A stretch of DNA of 35,084 bases from Parcubacteria group bacterium RIFCSPLOWO2_01_FULL_48_18 (GTDB lineage: Bacteria; Patescibacteriota; Minisyncoccia; UBA6257; WO2-01-48-18), in NCBI GenBank assembly GCA_001824435.1, contig MHXH01000023.1, positions 1 to 35,084 of the forward strand, written 5' to 3'. The position numbers were made by a program, and so were the translations under genes. Below are positions 1-7,549 of the stretch, one piece after another. The notes under the pieces were generated by a model that was not told the DNA's origin, searched no databases, and saw nothing but the letters and a program-made list of their open reading frames with translations. Positions within the stretch are counted from its first letter, which is position 1. Each line of letters starts with the position of its first letter.

Positions 1-130
1 CTTCCCAGGCGGCCGACTTAACGCGTTAGCTTCGCCACCCCGAGGGTCGATACTCAAGATAGCTAGTCGGCAACGTTTAGGGCGTGGACTACAAGGGTAT
101 CTACAATTTTGTTACTGCGTAACAAAATTG

Positions 131-330
131 GAATTTCTAAATCCGAATTTCTAATTTCTAAAACAAATTCGAATGATTAAAATTCCAAACTTCATTACGG
201 GATAGGACATTTCTGCCTATCTCTGTATATCGCTATGCAGTTCGGACTATATCATACCGCTGTTTCACAGCGGAAATCCTAAATCCTAATTTCTAAATCC
301 TAAAGTTTAGAATTTAGAGTTTCGAATTTA
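131..330. repeat. AT-rich degenerate repeats (ATTTCTAAATCC type) within the S788 intron
   Basis: This stretch contains many near-copies of AATTTCTAAATCCTAA and of its reverse complement, for example at 131-165, 276-305 and 301-330. A short palindrome, CCGCTGTTTCACAGCGG, lies at 258-274. The same degenerate unit recurs at 781-850, 2664-2790, 22495-22560, 22828-22850, 24950-24975 and 25777-25805, and inside lepA and cysS. The repeats lie in peripheral parts of the intron and next to, not within, the conserved core elements. I see no coding potential here. Confidence 0.75.
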
Positions 331-399
331 GTGCTTCCACTGCCTCGCAGCGGCCTTGGCGTATAGTCTCTACGGGATTATTTGCTCAAATTTTCGGAC

Positions 400-428
400 T
401 TGACATAAGATATGTTCTGTGCTAAACC
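400..428 (+). promoter_or_regulatory. Promoter of the gene nested in the S788 intron
   Basis: A perfect -35 box TTGACA (400-405) is followed after 17 bases by TAAACC (423-428). That weak -10 box is extended by TGC just upstream. Transcription would begin near 435, antisense to the rRNA and about 23 bases before the start codon at 458. Confidence 0.6.
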
Positions 429-457
429 ACTCAGTGGGACCTCAACTAGGAGCGGAC

Positions 458-664
458 ATGTTGATCGGTACTGCAGTCGATGATGGACGCAACAGGGGCA
501 TCAAACTACGCGCCGAGTCAAACGAAGAGGCGGCTCGGCTTCATGAGTTCTCGATATTTCTGAAAGCCAATCTCGCTTCTCGGTATTCGAAGGTCGAGTT
601 CGAAGATCCATCAGACGATCGTTATCCCGAACTCTCGATCATCCACGTCACTCACACCACATGA
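458..664 (+). CDS. Small protein (68 aa) encoded antisense inside the 16S intron
   Basis: I do not recognise this protein. The ATG at 458 is chosen because AGGAG (448-452) lies five bases upstream. The in-frame upstream extension to 419 would start with TTG and overlap the promoter. The product is soluble and acidic, with a predicted central helix (SNEEAARLHEFSIFLKANLA) and a later strand-like segment (ELSIIHVTH). No LAGLIDADG, GIY-YIG or HNH motif is present, so it does not look like a homing endonuclease. Its promoter, Shine-Dalgarno site and terminator are all recognisable, so this is a self-contained expression cassette. It is opposite in orientation to the rRNA and could not be translated from the excised intron. 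Confidence 0.7.
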   Translation: MLIGTAVDDGRNRGIKLRAESNEEAARLHEFSIFLKANLASRYSKVEFEDPSDDRYPELSIIHVTHTT

Positions 665-686
665 CCAGCCTCGAAAGAGACTGAAT

Positions 687-720
687 TTGTGCCACCACTC
701 CAAGGTGGCACTTCGTTTTT
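687..720 (+). terminator. Rho-independent terminator of the intron-nested gene
   Basis: GTGCCACC (689-696) pairs with GGTGGCAC (704-711) around a seven-base loop and is followed by TTCGTTTTT. It lies 25 bases after the stop codon of the nested gene. Confidence 0.85.
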
Positions 721-767
721 AACTAAATCCAAAAATTTGAGCAAATAACTTCCCTCGGGATTGTCCA

Positions 768-850
768 ACCGCTGTTGCACAGCGGAATTTCTAATTCCTA
801 AATATCCAATTTCCAATAAAAATTCATTAGAAATTGGCAATTGGAAATTT
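768..850. repeat. Palindrome plus AT-rich repeat in the S788 intron
   Basis: CCGCTGTTGCACAGCGG at 769-785 differs by one base from the palindrome at 258-274. It is followed by ATTTCTAATTCCTAAAT-type repeat units and an internal inverted repeat. On the minus strand this palindrome is just 5' of the Q-like element, while the other copy is just 5' of the S-like element. Both copies therefore sit next to core strands. Confidence 0.65.
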
Positions 851-1630
851 GACACTCCGTTGATCTGCAATGGCTGGGTTTTCCCCGATATAGCTCCGCC
901 GTCGCCTTGCGACTATGACGGATCCTCGATTTTGTAGATTCGCCTTCACTCATACAAAATCGGGACAAGTTTGCTCTTCGATATTTGGCGTTGCCAAATT
1001 CTCAGAGGGACTAGTGCTCGATGTACCCCTTACATCTCGCCTTTAAAAATCTTTCAACCTCAAAAAGCGAATAATTGTGTTTTCGCGGCAACTTTGTGAA
1101 AACGTGTCAAAACTTTTCGAGGAATATTTTCTGCGAACGATATAGCGGAGCGATAGCTCACAAATTTGAGAACTTTTTCAGCAAAACTGCGTTGTTTGAA
1201 GAATCCCGCTAAAAGCGGGACGACGAGTTCGCAGTTTTGCGTTAAGAAAAATTTCCAAGTTTGTCTATCGCGCAGCGTCTAGTGAGCAAAAAATATTCCG
1301 AGTTTGCGTTTCCAATTCCAAAGTATAGTTGCGAGAAAATACAATTATGAGCGTCAATCCTTTTTGCTCCCCACGCTTTCGTGCATCAGAGTCAGGAACG
1401 CGCCAGCTTGCTGCCTTCGCCTTTGGTGTTCCGCACGATATCAACGGATTTCACCCCTACACCGTGCGTTCCGCAAGCCTCTCGCGCCCTCTAAAGTTTT
1501 GCAGTATCTCATGCGGCCCCCCCGTTGAGCAGGGAGATTTAACACAAGACTTACAAAACCTCCTACGCACCCTTTACGCCCAATAATTCCGGATAACGCT
1601 TGGGGCCTTCGTATTACCGCGGCTGCTGGC

Positions 1631-1945
1631 CCCGTCACACAACTTTATGTTGTTTGATAGGACATGGACTATATCACCACCCCGAAATAAATCGGGGGCT
1701 CTGCGTGTTAGCCATCATTTTGTGATGACTCCAACCATCTTTCAGGTCAAGTCTCTGAGGGGTCAATCCCGCTAAGCGAGATGACTTCCCTGCTGATTGC
1801 CAATATGTAAGTCAAGCCCTGCAAGGGGCTGACCGCCGCACATATCAGGTTCCAGCATATAAGCAAAGTTATTCAATCATGATTGCTCATGAAGGTCGCG
1901 CCAGATTCAGCCCTCGCCACACAAAGTTGTGTGAACGGGGCTGGC
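1631..1945 (-). mobile_element. Compact group I intron at 16S position 516 (S516)
   Basis: On the minus strand the 5' exon ends ...CTTCGT (E. coli U516) and the 3' exon resumes GCCAGCAGCCGCGG. The intron ends in G. Core signatures are present in the right order: AATCAGCAGGGAAGTC (Q-like, near 1790), CCTCAGAGACTTGACC (R-like, near 1755) and TGATATAGTCC (S-like, near 1670). P7 can form from GACT and AGTC. With 315 bases and no open reading frame it is a minimal ribozyme intron. S516 is a recurrent group I site in SSU rRNA genes. Confidence 0.87.
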
Positions 1946-2005
1946 ACGAAGTTAGCAGCCCCTTATTCCTCTGGTACTGTCAATCCAGTCCTCTTGAATT
2001 ACGAC

Positions 2006-2033
2006 TTGACAAAGTAGAACTTCGTGTTAAAAT
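2006..2033 (+). promoter_or_regulatory. Promoter of the gene in the helix 17 insert
   Basis: TTGACA (2006-2011), a 16-base spacer and TAAAAT (2028-2033) preceded by TGT form an extended -10 promoter. It points opposite to the rRNA transcript and gives a predicted start near 2040, about 32 bases before the ATG at 2072. Confidence 0.75.
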
Positions 2034-2071
2034 TAGTTTTAGTATTTTTCTGAACCCATGGAGACAAGCTA

Positions 2072-2317
2072 ATGATCTACCATTATCACCTTTTACTTGT
2101 AGCAACTAGAACTAAATACCAAGAACAGCACATTGAATCATTCGAAATCGATACGGGTCAAAATAACTACGACGAAAAATTAGCTGACGGACTGGCCTTA
2201 AGAAAGGCTCAAGGGCTCAGCGAAAATTATCCAACTGACCGACCCGATAAGGATCAACTCATCGTTTGTCGGACAATTGGTAGCACCGGCTGTCCTCGTC
2301 TTCGACCTGATTCCTAA
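2072..2317 (+). CDS. Small protein (81 aa) encoded antisense inside 16S helix 17
   Basis: I do not recognise this protein. GGAG at 2060-2063 is correctly spaced from the ATG at 2072. The N-terminus begins with a hydrophobic strand (MIYHYHLLLVATR), followed by a hydrophilic charged segment and a C-terminus with two cysteines (LIVCRTIGSTGCPR). There is no signal peptide or transmembrane helix. It shows no obvious similarity to the other 16S-nested protein at 458-664. Promoter, Shine-Dalgarno site and terminator are all in place, so expression is plausible, but the function is unknown. Two stop codons follow each other (TAATAA). Confidence 0.7.
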   Translation: MIYHYHLLLVATRTKYQEQHIESFEIDTGQNNYDEKLADGLALRKAQGLSENYPTDRPDKDQLIVCRTIGSTGCPRLRPDS

Positions 2318-2343
2318 TAACTAGTTCTTTAATCTAGGTTTGG

Positions 2344-2367
2344 AAGCCGCGCATAAAGCGGCTTTTG
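2344..2367 (+). terminator. Terminator of the helix 17 gene
   Basis: AAGCCGC (2344-2350) pairs with GCGGCTT (2358-2364) around GCATAAA, followed by a short T run. It lies 27 bases after the stop codon and just inside the 16S helix closing arm. Confidence 0.75.
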
Positions 2368-2564
2368 TCATACTCCAAAAGGACTGGACTTCATCCCAAA
2401 GAAAAGCAGTTTACGCCCCGAAGGGTTTCTTCCTGCACGCGGCGTCGCTCGATCAGGCTTTCGCCCATTGTCGAATATTCTCGACTGCTGCCACCCGTAG
2501 GTGTACGAGCCGTGTCTCAGTCTCGTCGTCGGGGAACAGGCTCTCACCCCCCCTACCGGTCATA

Positions 2565-2599
<35 letters not shown>

Positions 2600-2620
2600 C
2601 GGGCCTAGGCCGCTCCTAGA

Positions 2621-2820
2621 GCGATTTGCATCTTTACTGATAACCGAATTCTGTATGCAAATCGCTAAATTCCCAATTTCTAAATCCTAATTTCTAAACA
2701 AAACCCAATGACTAAAAAAACATTTTTAGACACTAAAAATTAGTACTTGTTTAGGAATTAGAAATTAGATATTAGAAATTTTCTGACTTTCATACAAAAT
2801 TCGGCTATCAGACAATTTGG
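2621..2820. other. AT-rich expansion in the 16S helix 8-11 area
   Basis: Between the conserved block GGCCGCTCCTAGAGC and the block starting at about 2825, the rRNA holds two extra inverted-repeat structures. GCGATTTGCAT (2621-2631) pairs with ATGCAAATCGC (2655-2665). The next arm, made of ATTTCTAAATCC-type repeats (2666-2700), can pair with AATTAGAAATT-type sequence near 2755-2780. It contains no credible ORF. The AT-rich unit is the same family found in the S788 intron and between genes. Confidence 0.65.
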
Positions 2821-2896
2821 AATTACCCCACCTTTCGATGGGCTATGCCAAACTCTAGGGTACGTACCAAGGTATTACTGACTCGTTCGCCACTGC

Positions 2897-3012
2897 CTCG
2901 CGCATAGCGCGAGACGCAGAATAACGCAGATAGCAAGCAGGTGCACGCAGAAAATTTCTGCGGTGTTCTGCAATGGTATCTGCGAATTTCCGCGACTTGT
3001 GCTACGCACAAG
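2897..3012. repeat. 116-bp direct repeat, copy A, inside 16S helix 6
   Basis: This sequence is nearly identical to 3211-3327; the first 66 bases are the same. It replaces the short helix 6 tip of a normal 16S gene. It holds several palindromes: CTCGCGCATAGCGCGAG, GCAGAAAATTTCTGC and CTTGTGCTACGCACAAG, plus an outer CGCAGATA...TATCTGCG pair. The palindromes suggest a folded RNA hairpin or a mobile palindromic element. Confidence 0.85.
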
Positions 3013-3036
3013 GCCGTTCGACTTGCATGCCTTATC

Positions 3037-3076
<40 letters not shown>

Positions 3077-3210
3077 AAATAGATGTCAAAATTTTCAATT
3101 CACTTAGACGCAGAAAATTTTGTCACAGTTTTAAACTGTAACAAAAATTTCTACGCCTTCGGCTTGAAATTTTTGACATTTTAGGGACAACTGGAAAAAA
3201 TCTACCTTTT

Positions 3211-3327
3211 CTCGCGCATAGCGCGAGACGCAGAATAACGCAGATAGCAAGCAGGTGCACGCAGAAAATTTCTGCGAAGTTCTCGCGTTGATATCTGCGG
3301 ATTTCCGCGGCTTGTGCTATGCACAAG
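3211..3327. repeat. 117-bp direct repeat, copy B, in the 16S leader
   Basis: This is the second copy of the element at 2897-3012, in the same orientation 315 bases away. It lies between the rRNA promoter and the mature 16S 5' end. Differences from copy A lie mainly in loops. In the 3' palindrome the loop base changes from TAC to TAT while both arms are kept (CTTGTGC/GCACAAG). Between the two copies, the leader also holds an inverted repeat (3084-3094 with 3167-3178) and a palindrome around 3125-3139. Confidence 0.85.
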
Positions 3328-3510
3328 ATTTATGTTTTCAAAGTTCTCGATAGCCAGAAACTCAACCGGTTCAGAAAGTCAGAAAAATACTCCCGCCTTT
3401 ATCCCGATCCTCTCGGAACGAAGGCGGAAGTACACCACGATACATAATCCGAATGTACGCTAATAATGTTTACATGGACCAAGATCCTCTGTCCTCTATA
3501 TTGTACCCTT

Positions 3511-3538
3511 ATTATAGATCATACCGGAAACTTGTCAA
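3511..3538 (-). promoter_or_regulatory. Strong promoter of the 16S rRNA transcript
   Basis: On the minus strand, TTGACA (3538-3533) and TATAAT (3516-3511), both consensus, are separated by 16 bases. It is the only strong minus-strand promoter upstream of 16S. Transcription would begin near 3504, giving a leader of about 420 bases that includes repeat copy B. Confidence 0.88.
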
Positions 3539-3562
3539 GGGAGCCGCAGCTGTGGATAAACA

Positions 3563-3592
3563 TTGACATCGTGAGGATAATGGCATTATGCT
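3563..3592 (+). promoter_or_regulatory. Promoter of rpsF-ssb-rpsR
   Basis: TTGACA (3563-3568) is followed after 18 bases by TATGCT (3587-3592). The predicted start near 3599 is only about three bases before the rpsF ATG at 3602, so the mRNA would be leaderless or nearly so. The promoter lies back to back with the rRNA promoter, 25 bases away. Confidence 0.7.
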
Positions 3593-3601
3593 GATAGCAT
3601 T

Positions 3602-4045
3602 ATGGCCACCGAAGAACAACGCGCCTACGAACTAGGCCTGCTCATCAACCCGACACTCGGAGACACCGGGGCAGAATTGCATCTAGGCAAGGTCACGCAA
3701 TCGCTCAAAGAAACAGGGAGCACTGTTAGTAAAACGAGTCCCTTAAACAAAATCACCCTTGCGTATCAAATCGAAAAAAAACAGAGCGCGTATTTCGGAT
3801 CGATCAACTTTAACGCCGCGCCTTTGCACATCGCACCTCTCAGGCACCAACTCAACCTCGATAACAATGTCATGCGTTTTCTTATTATCACATCAAAGAA
3901 ACAAACAACTATACCGGTTAGGAGAGACGACTCCGATGCCAAACCGCAGAAAATAAAACAAGCTGAGCCGGCCGAAATCATCTCAACGCTCGGCTCATTA
4001 AACAACGAAGAGCTGGAAAAAAGGTTGAAGGAAATACTAAAGTAA
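3602..4045 (+). CDS. rpsF: 30S ribosomal protein S6
   Basis: S6 binds the central domain of 16S rRNA together with S18 on the small subunit platform. The 147-residue product has the S6 pattern: an N-terminal YELGLLINP strand, a central segment KITLAYQIEKKQSAYFGSINF matching the A..I.....G.Y....F core, and RHQLNLDNNVMRFLI near residue 90. A charged C-terminal tail rich in lysine and glutamate follows, which makes it longer than a minimal S6. It is first in the conserved order rpsF-ssb-rpsR. There is no Shine-Dalgarno site, and the promoter -10 box is about ten bases from the ATG, so translation is probably of leaderless type. The 81 bases after the stop are a hairpin element shared with the grpE-dnaK gap. 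Confidence 0.95.
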   Translation: MATEEQRAYELGLLINPTLGDTGAELHLGKVTQSLKETGSTVSKTSPLNKITLAYQIEKKQSAYFGSINFNAAPLHIAPLRHQLNLDNNVMRFLIITSKKQTTIPVRRDDSDAKPQKIKQAEPAEIISTLGSLNNEELEKRLKEILK

Positions 4046-4567
<522 letters not shown>

Positions 4568-4793
4568 GGGCTTTGTCCAAAATTTCGAATCGAAGACGAT
4601 GAAATTTTGGCAACAAAACCTTAACCGAGCACTCAAATTTGCAAGTTATGTGATTTTGCAAAACAGCGAGTGCCGGAAAATTGTTTCTTAACCAAAGCAT
4701 AATTTATAAATTTGTGCTCGGTGCTCAATTTTGCAACCAATCGAGCTGCGCAACTCGCAAAGCTCATTTCTTGCTCTCTTGGGCAAAATTGGC
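4568..4793. other. Gap between ssb and rpsR with hairpin-forming sequence
   Basis: CCGAGCAC (4625-4632) and GTGCTCGG (4714-4721) are reverse complements, and CTCAAATTTGCAA (4632-4644) recurs nearly exactly as CTCAATTTTGCAA (4724-4736). No coding signal or U-tract terminator is seen, so the operon probably reads through. The gap is unusually long for this operon. Confidence 0.5.
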
Positions 4794-4991
4794 ATGCAGT
4801 GCTTGTTCTGTTCACAAAATATTCAGGAATTTGATTATAAAGAAACCGACCTGCTCAAGCGGTTTATTTCAGCGCGGGCAAAAATCAAAAATACCAAACA
4901 CACTCACGTATGCGCAAAACACCAGCGCCACCTCACCATCGCAATCAAACGCGCGAGATTTATGGGACTGCTGCCGTTTGTAAGGCAGTAG
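4794..4991 (+). CDS. rpsR: 30S ribosomal protein S18
   Basis: S18 pairs with S6 on the 30S platform. The 65-residue product [19 protein letters not shown] continues with [12 protein letters not shown] and [23 protein letters not shown], which is the S18 signature. CxxC at the N-terminus together with CAKH forms a zinc-binding-type S18. The frame is open upstream to a TTG at 4731, but the ATG at 4794 gives the standard S18 start, so I use it. There is no clear Shine-Dalgarno site. It closes the rpsF-ssb-rpsR operon, with a terminator 45 bases later. Confidence 0.95.
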   Translation: MQCLFCSQNIQEFDYKETDLLKRFISARAKIKNTKHTHVCAKHQRHLTIAIKRARFMGLLPFVRQ

Positions 4992-5035
4992 ATCGCGCGA
5001 CAAAAATGCAATAATACGAAATACAATGCGAATAC

Positions 5036-5072
5036 AAAAAGGGCCGGGCGCTTGAACCGGTCTTTTTTATAT
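5036..5072 (+). terminator. Terminator after rpsR
   Basis: GGGCCGG near 5040 pairs with CCGGTC near 5059, with one mismatch, around a CGCTTGAA-type loop, followed by a run of six T. It ends the rpsF operon before the convergent coiled-coil gene. Confidence 0.8.
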
Positions 5073-5115
5073 AAAAACATCTCAGATTTTAGATTCCAGA
5101 TTCAAAATTCTCCGT

Positions 5116-5568
5116 TTATGCCAACCTGTTTTTATACCGTTCCAATTCTTTTTCGACGTTCACGAGCCGGACTTCAAGTTTAAGCACCCGTTCTAAATCT
5201 ACTTTTCGTTTCAACTCTTCTTTTATTTCTTTTAACCCCGCCTTGACGGATTGAAGTTCGTCGTCGACCCGGGAAAGGTATTCAAAAACTGATTTAAAAT
5301 TGGCTTCTATTCCTTTAAAGTTAACATCTACCCGTTTAAAATTGTTCTCTGTCTTTATCTCAAAATTTCTCAATTCCTTGCCTAATGCATCAAATTTAAA
5401 ATCGGAGTCCCGAATATGTTCATCGAGTTTTTCGTCAACGTCGTCAATCTGCTTCGCAATCGCCTGCTGTCCTTCAACAACGGTATTCAATCCATCGTCC
5501 ATGTGCTCGATCAAAACTCCGAGTTGATCAAAGGATTTTCTATTTTTTCGCTTGCGTATTCTTTTCAT
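5116..5568 (-). CDS. Coiled-coil protein of unknown function
   Basis: The 150-residue protein starts with a strongly basic segment (MKRIRKRKNRK) and is otherwise heptad-rich from about residue 15 to the end. It includes VDEKLDEHIRDSDFKFDALGKELRNFE and repeated NNFKRVDVNFKGIEANFKS units of about seven residues. No signal peptide or transmembrane helix is present. Similar small helical proteins are common in reduced bacterial genomes. The ATG at 5568 lies only 22 bases after recA, so it is probably cotranscribed with recA. That suggests, but does not prove, a DNA-related or structural role. Confidence 0.75.
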   Translation of the reverse strand: MKRIRKRKNRKSFDQLGVLIEHMDDGLNTVVEGQQAIAKQIDDVDEKLDEHIRDSDFKFDALGKELRNFEIKTENNFKRVDVNFKGIEANFKSVFEYLSRVDDELQSVKAGLKEIKEELKRKVDLERVLKLEVRLVNVEKELERYKNRLA

Positions 5569-5590
5569 AAAACCCCGGATCTATCTATTT

Positions 5591-6604
5591 TTATCCGCCG
5601 CTCTCCGCCTTCGCCTTTTCTTTTATCTTCTTCGCGATTTCACCGGCCAGTTTTTTGTCTTCTTCGAGTTTCGCTTTTGCCGCATCCATGCCAACCCCAA
5701 GCTTCTCTCCCTCGAACGAATATGTATTACCGGTGCGAACAACAACCCCGTATTTCAAACCGGTAGTAATCGCGTCGGCCTCATATGATATGCCCTCGCC
5801 GAACATCAAGTCGAACTCCGCGAGCTTAAACGGCGGCGAAACTTTATTTTTCACCACCTTCACGCGAATGCGCCCGCCGACAATATCTTCTCCCTTTTTG
5901 ATTTGCGCAACCCTTCGCACGTCCAACCGGACCGATGAATAGAACTTCAGCGCGTTTCCTCCGGTTGTGGTTTCAGGATTTCCGAACACAACGCCAATCT
6001 TCATCCTGATCTGATTGATAAAAACAATCATCGCTTTATTTTTCGAAGCAATCGCGGTGAGTTTGCGAAGCGCCTGCGACATCAATCTCGCCTGAAGCCC
6101 CATATGAGACGCGCCCATCTCGCCCTCGATTTCTGCACGGGGAGTAAGAGCCGCCACCGAATCAACAACAATAATATCGATGCCTCCGGAGCGAACGAGC
6201 GTCTCCAAAATATTCAAAGCCTCTTCGCCGCTATCCGGCTGGGATATCAACAGTTCATCAATCTTCACGCCGATTTTTTTCGCATACTCGGGGTCAAGCG
6301 CGTGTTCGGCATCAATAAAGGCGGCTCTGCCCCCTCGCTTCTGCGCCTCGCGAACGGCATGAAGCGCAAGCGTAGTTTTCCCCGAGCCCTCCGGGCCGAA
6401 AATCTCGATAATTCTTCCCCGCGGAAAACCTCCCGCGCCAAGCGCCAAATCAAGAGAAAGCGAACCGGTCGGTATGACATCGACATCGACTTTCGCCGCC
6501 TCGCCGAGCCGCATAATTGCGCCTTCTCCGAATTTCTCCCGGATGGCATGAATAACATCTGCCAATACATCTTCCTTTTCCTTTTTTGGATCTTCCTTCT
6601 TCAT
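5591..6604 (-). CDS. recA: Recombinase RecA
   Basis: RecA forms filaments on single-stranded DNA, drives strand exchange and activates the SOS response. The 337-residue product has Walker [10 protein letters not shown] (residues 70-78), Walker [13 protein letters not shown], the loop region with [21 protein letters not shown], and [22 protein letters not shown]. The C-terminus is a lysine- and glutamate-rich helical tail. Length is normal to slightly short. Its ATG overlaps the stop of the upstream RodZ-like gene by one base (TAATG), so the two are translationally coupled. The coiled-coil gene follows 22 bases later. There is no strong Shine-Dalgarno site. Confidence 0.98.
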   Translation of the reverse strand: MKKEDPKKEKEDVLADVIHAIREKFGEGAIMRLGEAAKVDVDVIPTGSLSLDLALGAGGFPRGRIIEIFGPEGSGKTTLALHAVREAQKRGGRAAFIDAEHALDPEYAKKIGVKIDELLISQPDSGEEALNILETLVRSGGIDIIVVDSVAALTPRAEIEGEMGASHMGLQARLMSQALRKLTAIASKNKAMIVFINQIRMKIGVVFGNPETTTGGNALKFYSSVRLDVRRVAQIKKGEDIVGGRIRVKVVKNKVSPPFKLAEFDLMFGEGISYEADAITTGLKYGVVVRTGNTYSFEGEKLGVGMDAAKAKLEEDKKLAGEIAKKIKEKAKAESGG

Positions 6605-7320
6605 TATTGATTATTCTCTATCACGGTGCTCGTTTCGTCAACCCCTTGACTGACTTCAGAGATCGGCGCCGTTCCCCCCGGCGGAGACAGCACATAACGC
6701 ATTCTGCGCACCGCAACTGTTTCTCTTCCCAATAATGTTCTTGCGCGCAGCGTGAACTCATTCAACCCTTCCTGCAAAGTAAATCTTTTCTCGAACGTAC
6801 CGTCATCTCCCACAAATACGGATTCATCATTGATAGTCAACGAATCTCCCTCGAATATCGAACCGCTGACAATAAATTCCGGATTATTCACGGTACTATC
6901 TGCTTCCGGAAACTTAACAATCAAGCGGGGAGGACGAATAAGGCCGCTCCCTTGAAATACAATATACACGAATGCCGCGGCGAAGATAACCGCGGGTGCG
7001 GAAAAAACCGCCCGCCTCCATGGAGAAACAGATTTTTCGCTAGAATGACTGCCGGGAAAATGATCCTTGGCGCCCGAGGATAGACGATCCCCTTTCTCGC
7101 GCTTATACATCTCCCATAAACCATTTCCATCTACCGAATAGACTTCCGCCAGTTTCATCAAATACCCGCGCACATACGTATCCGGCGGCAGTTTATCGCG
7201 TCTTCCGTTTTCAAGATACTCGAGAAACCGCGCAGGAATGCCGGTAATAAGCGAAAGTTTTTCAAGGCTCAACCCTTTAAGCTCCCTCTCGGATTTTAAA
7301 ATGTCTTTGAGTTCTTCCAT
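6604..7320 (-). CDS. RodZ-like membrane protein with N-terminal HTH
   Basis: The 238-residue protein starts at [23 protein letters not shown]. It has a RodZ-type helix-turn-helix (residues 1-65, with [29 protein letters not shown]), a basic linker and one transmembrane helix (about residues 103-122, [19 protein letters not shown]). An external beta domain follows ([34 protein letters not shown]), resembling domains found in surface proteins. RodZ links cytoskeleton and cell-wall synthesis, and the architecture fits, but orthology is inference. The frame extends 12 codons upstream to a TTG at 7356; the ATG at 7320 begins at the domain itself. It is translationally coupled to recA. Confidence 0.8.
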   Translation of the reverse strand: MEELKDILKSERELKGLSLEKLSLITGIPARFLEYLENGRRDKLPPDTYVRGYLMKLAEVYSVDGNGLWEMYKREKGDRLSSGAKDHFPGSHSSEKSVSPWRRAVFSAPAVIFAAAFVYIVFQGSGLIRPPRLIVKFPEADSTVNNPEFIVSGSIFEGDSLTINDESVFVGDDGTFEKRFTLQEGLNEFTLRARTLLGRETVAVRRMRYVLSPPGGTAPISEVSQGVDETSTVIENNQ

Positions 7321-7460
7321 AATTAAATCGGTGAACCCCGTTATAACCCGGCCCAAGGTCCGGGGCTTCTATAAAATTAGCTTTCTAAAACTTCTCCCTT
7401 CCTCCCCTGTCTAAAGATTGGAGCTTCCGGGTTGTAACTAGGTAAAACATTATTATGTTG

Positions 7461-7532
7461 AGCCGGAGGGGAGATTCGAACTCCCGACCTTTGCTTTACG
7501 AAAGCACTGCTCTACCGCTGAGCTACTCCGGC
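7461..7532 (-). tRNA. tRNA-Thr (anticodon CGT)
   Basis: The reverse strand folds as a tRNA: acceptor GCCGGAG with CTCCGGC, D arm GCTCAGCGGTAGAGC, anticodon loop TTCGTAA, and T arm GGGAG-TTCGAAT-CTCCC. The anticodon CGT reads the threonine codon ACG. The discriminator is T and CCA is not encoded (CAA follows). The first anticodon-stem pair appears to be a G-A mismatch. Confidence 0.93.
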
Positions 7533-7549
7533 TCAAAATTCGGTTTTGG

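Larger units (their letters stand above)
379..747. repeat. Perfect 16-bp inverted repeat closing the nested gene cassette
   Basis: TATTTGCTCAAATTTT at 379-394 and AAAATTTGAGCAAATA at 732-747 are perfect reverse complements. They lie between the Q-like and R-like elements of the intron, which is where the group I P6 stem belongs. The 337 bases between the arms hold the plus-strand promoter, the small CDS and its terminator. My inference is that the whole expression cassette was inserted into, or is tolerated in, the P6 loop. Confidence 0.8.
104..1356 (-). mobile_element. Group I intron at 16S position 788 (S788)
   Basis: Read on the minus strand, the 5' exon ends ...GGAT (E. coli U788), the intron ends in G, and the 3' exon resumes TAGATACCC. 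This fits the group I rules of U before the 5' site and a terminal G. Core elements are visible: a Q-like segment at 749-765 (AATCCCGAGGGAAG), an R-like segment at 361-378 (GTAGAGACTATAC) and an S-like segment at 244-256 (GATATAGTCC). P7 can form from GACTATA and TATAGTC. Between Q and R a perfect 16-bp inverted repeat (732-747 with 379-394) makes a P6-type stem, and a complete gene on the opposite strand occupies its loop. No homing endonuclease motif was found. The intron is also filled with AT-rich repeats. S788 is a known group I insertion site in other organisms. Confidence 0.88.
1985..2387. other. Helix 17 expansion of 16S carrying an antisense gene cassette
   Basis: Conserved 16S sequence on either side (GGTACTGTCA to the left and CAGTTTACGCCCCGAAGG to the right) places this insert at the tip of helix 17, about E. 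coli 450-480. CCAGTCCT (1985-1992) and AGGACTGG (2380-2387) can pair and would close the helix. No group I core elements are visible. It therefore resembles an intervening sequence that is kept or trimmed by RNase, not a self-splicing intron. Inside is a complete plus-strand transcription unit. Confidence 0.75.

Noticed and set aside
652-870. Minus-strand ORF of 72 codons in the S788 intron, a candidate intron protein
   Set aside because: It overlaps the nested gene's terminator and the intron core, and its sequence is largely translated AT-rich repeat. There is no endonuclease motif or ribosome site.
1304-1638. ORFs at 1304-1528, 1329-1586 and 1441-1638
   Set aside because: They lie in conserved 16S rRNA exon sequence and are frame artefacts.
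4731-4793. N-terminal extension of S18 from TTG 4731
   Set aside because: S18 proteins start near the MQCLFC zinc motif, and the extra residues match nothing in the family.
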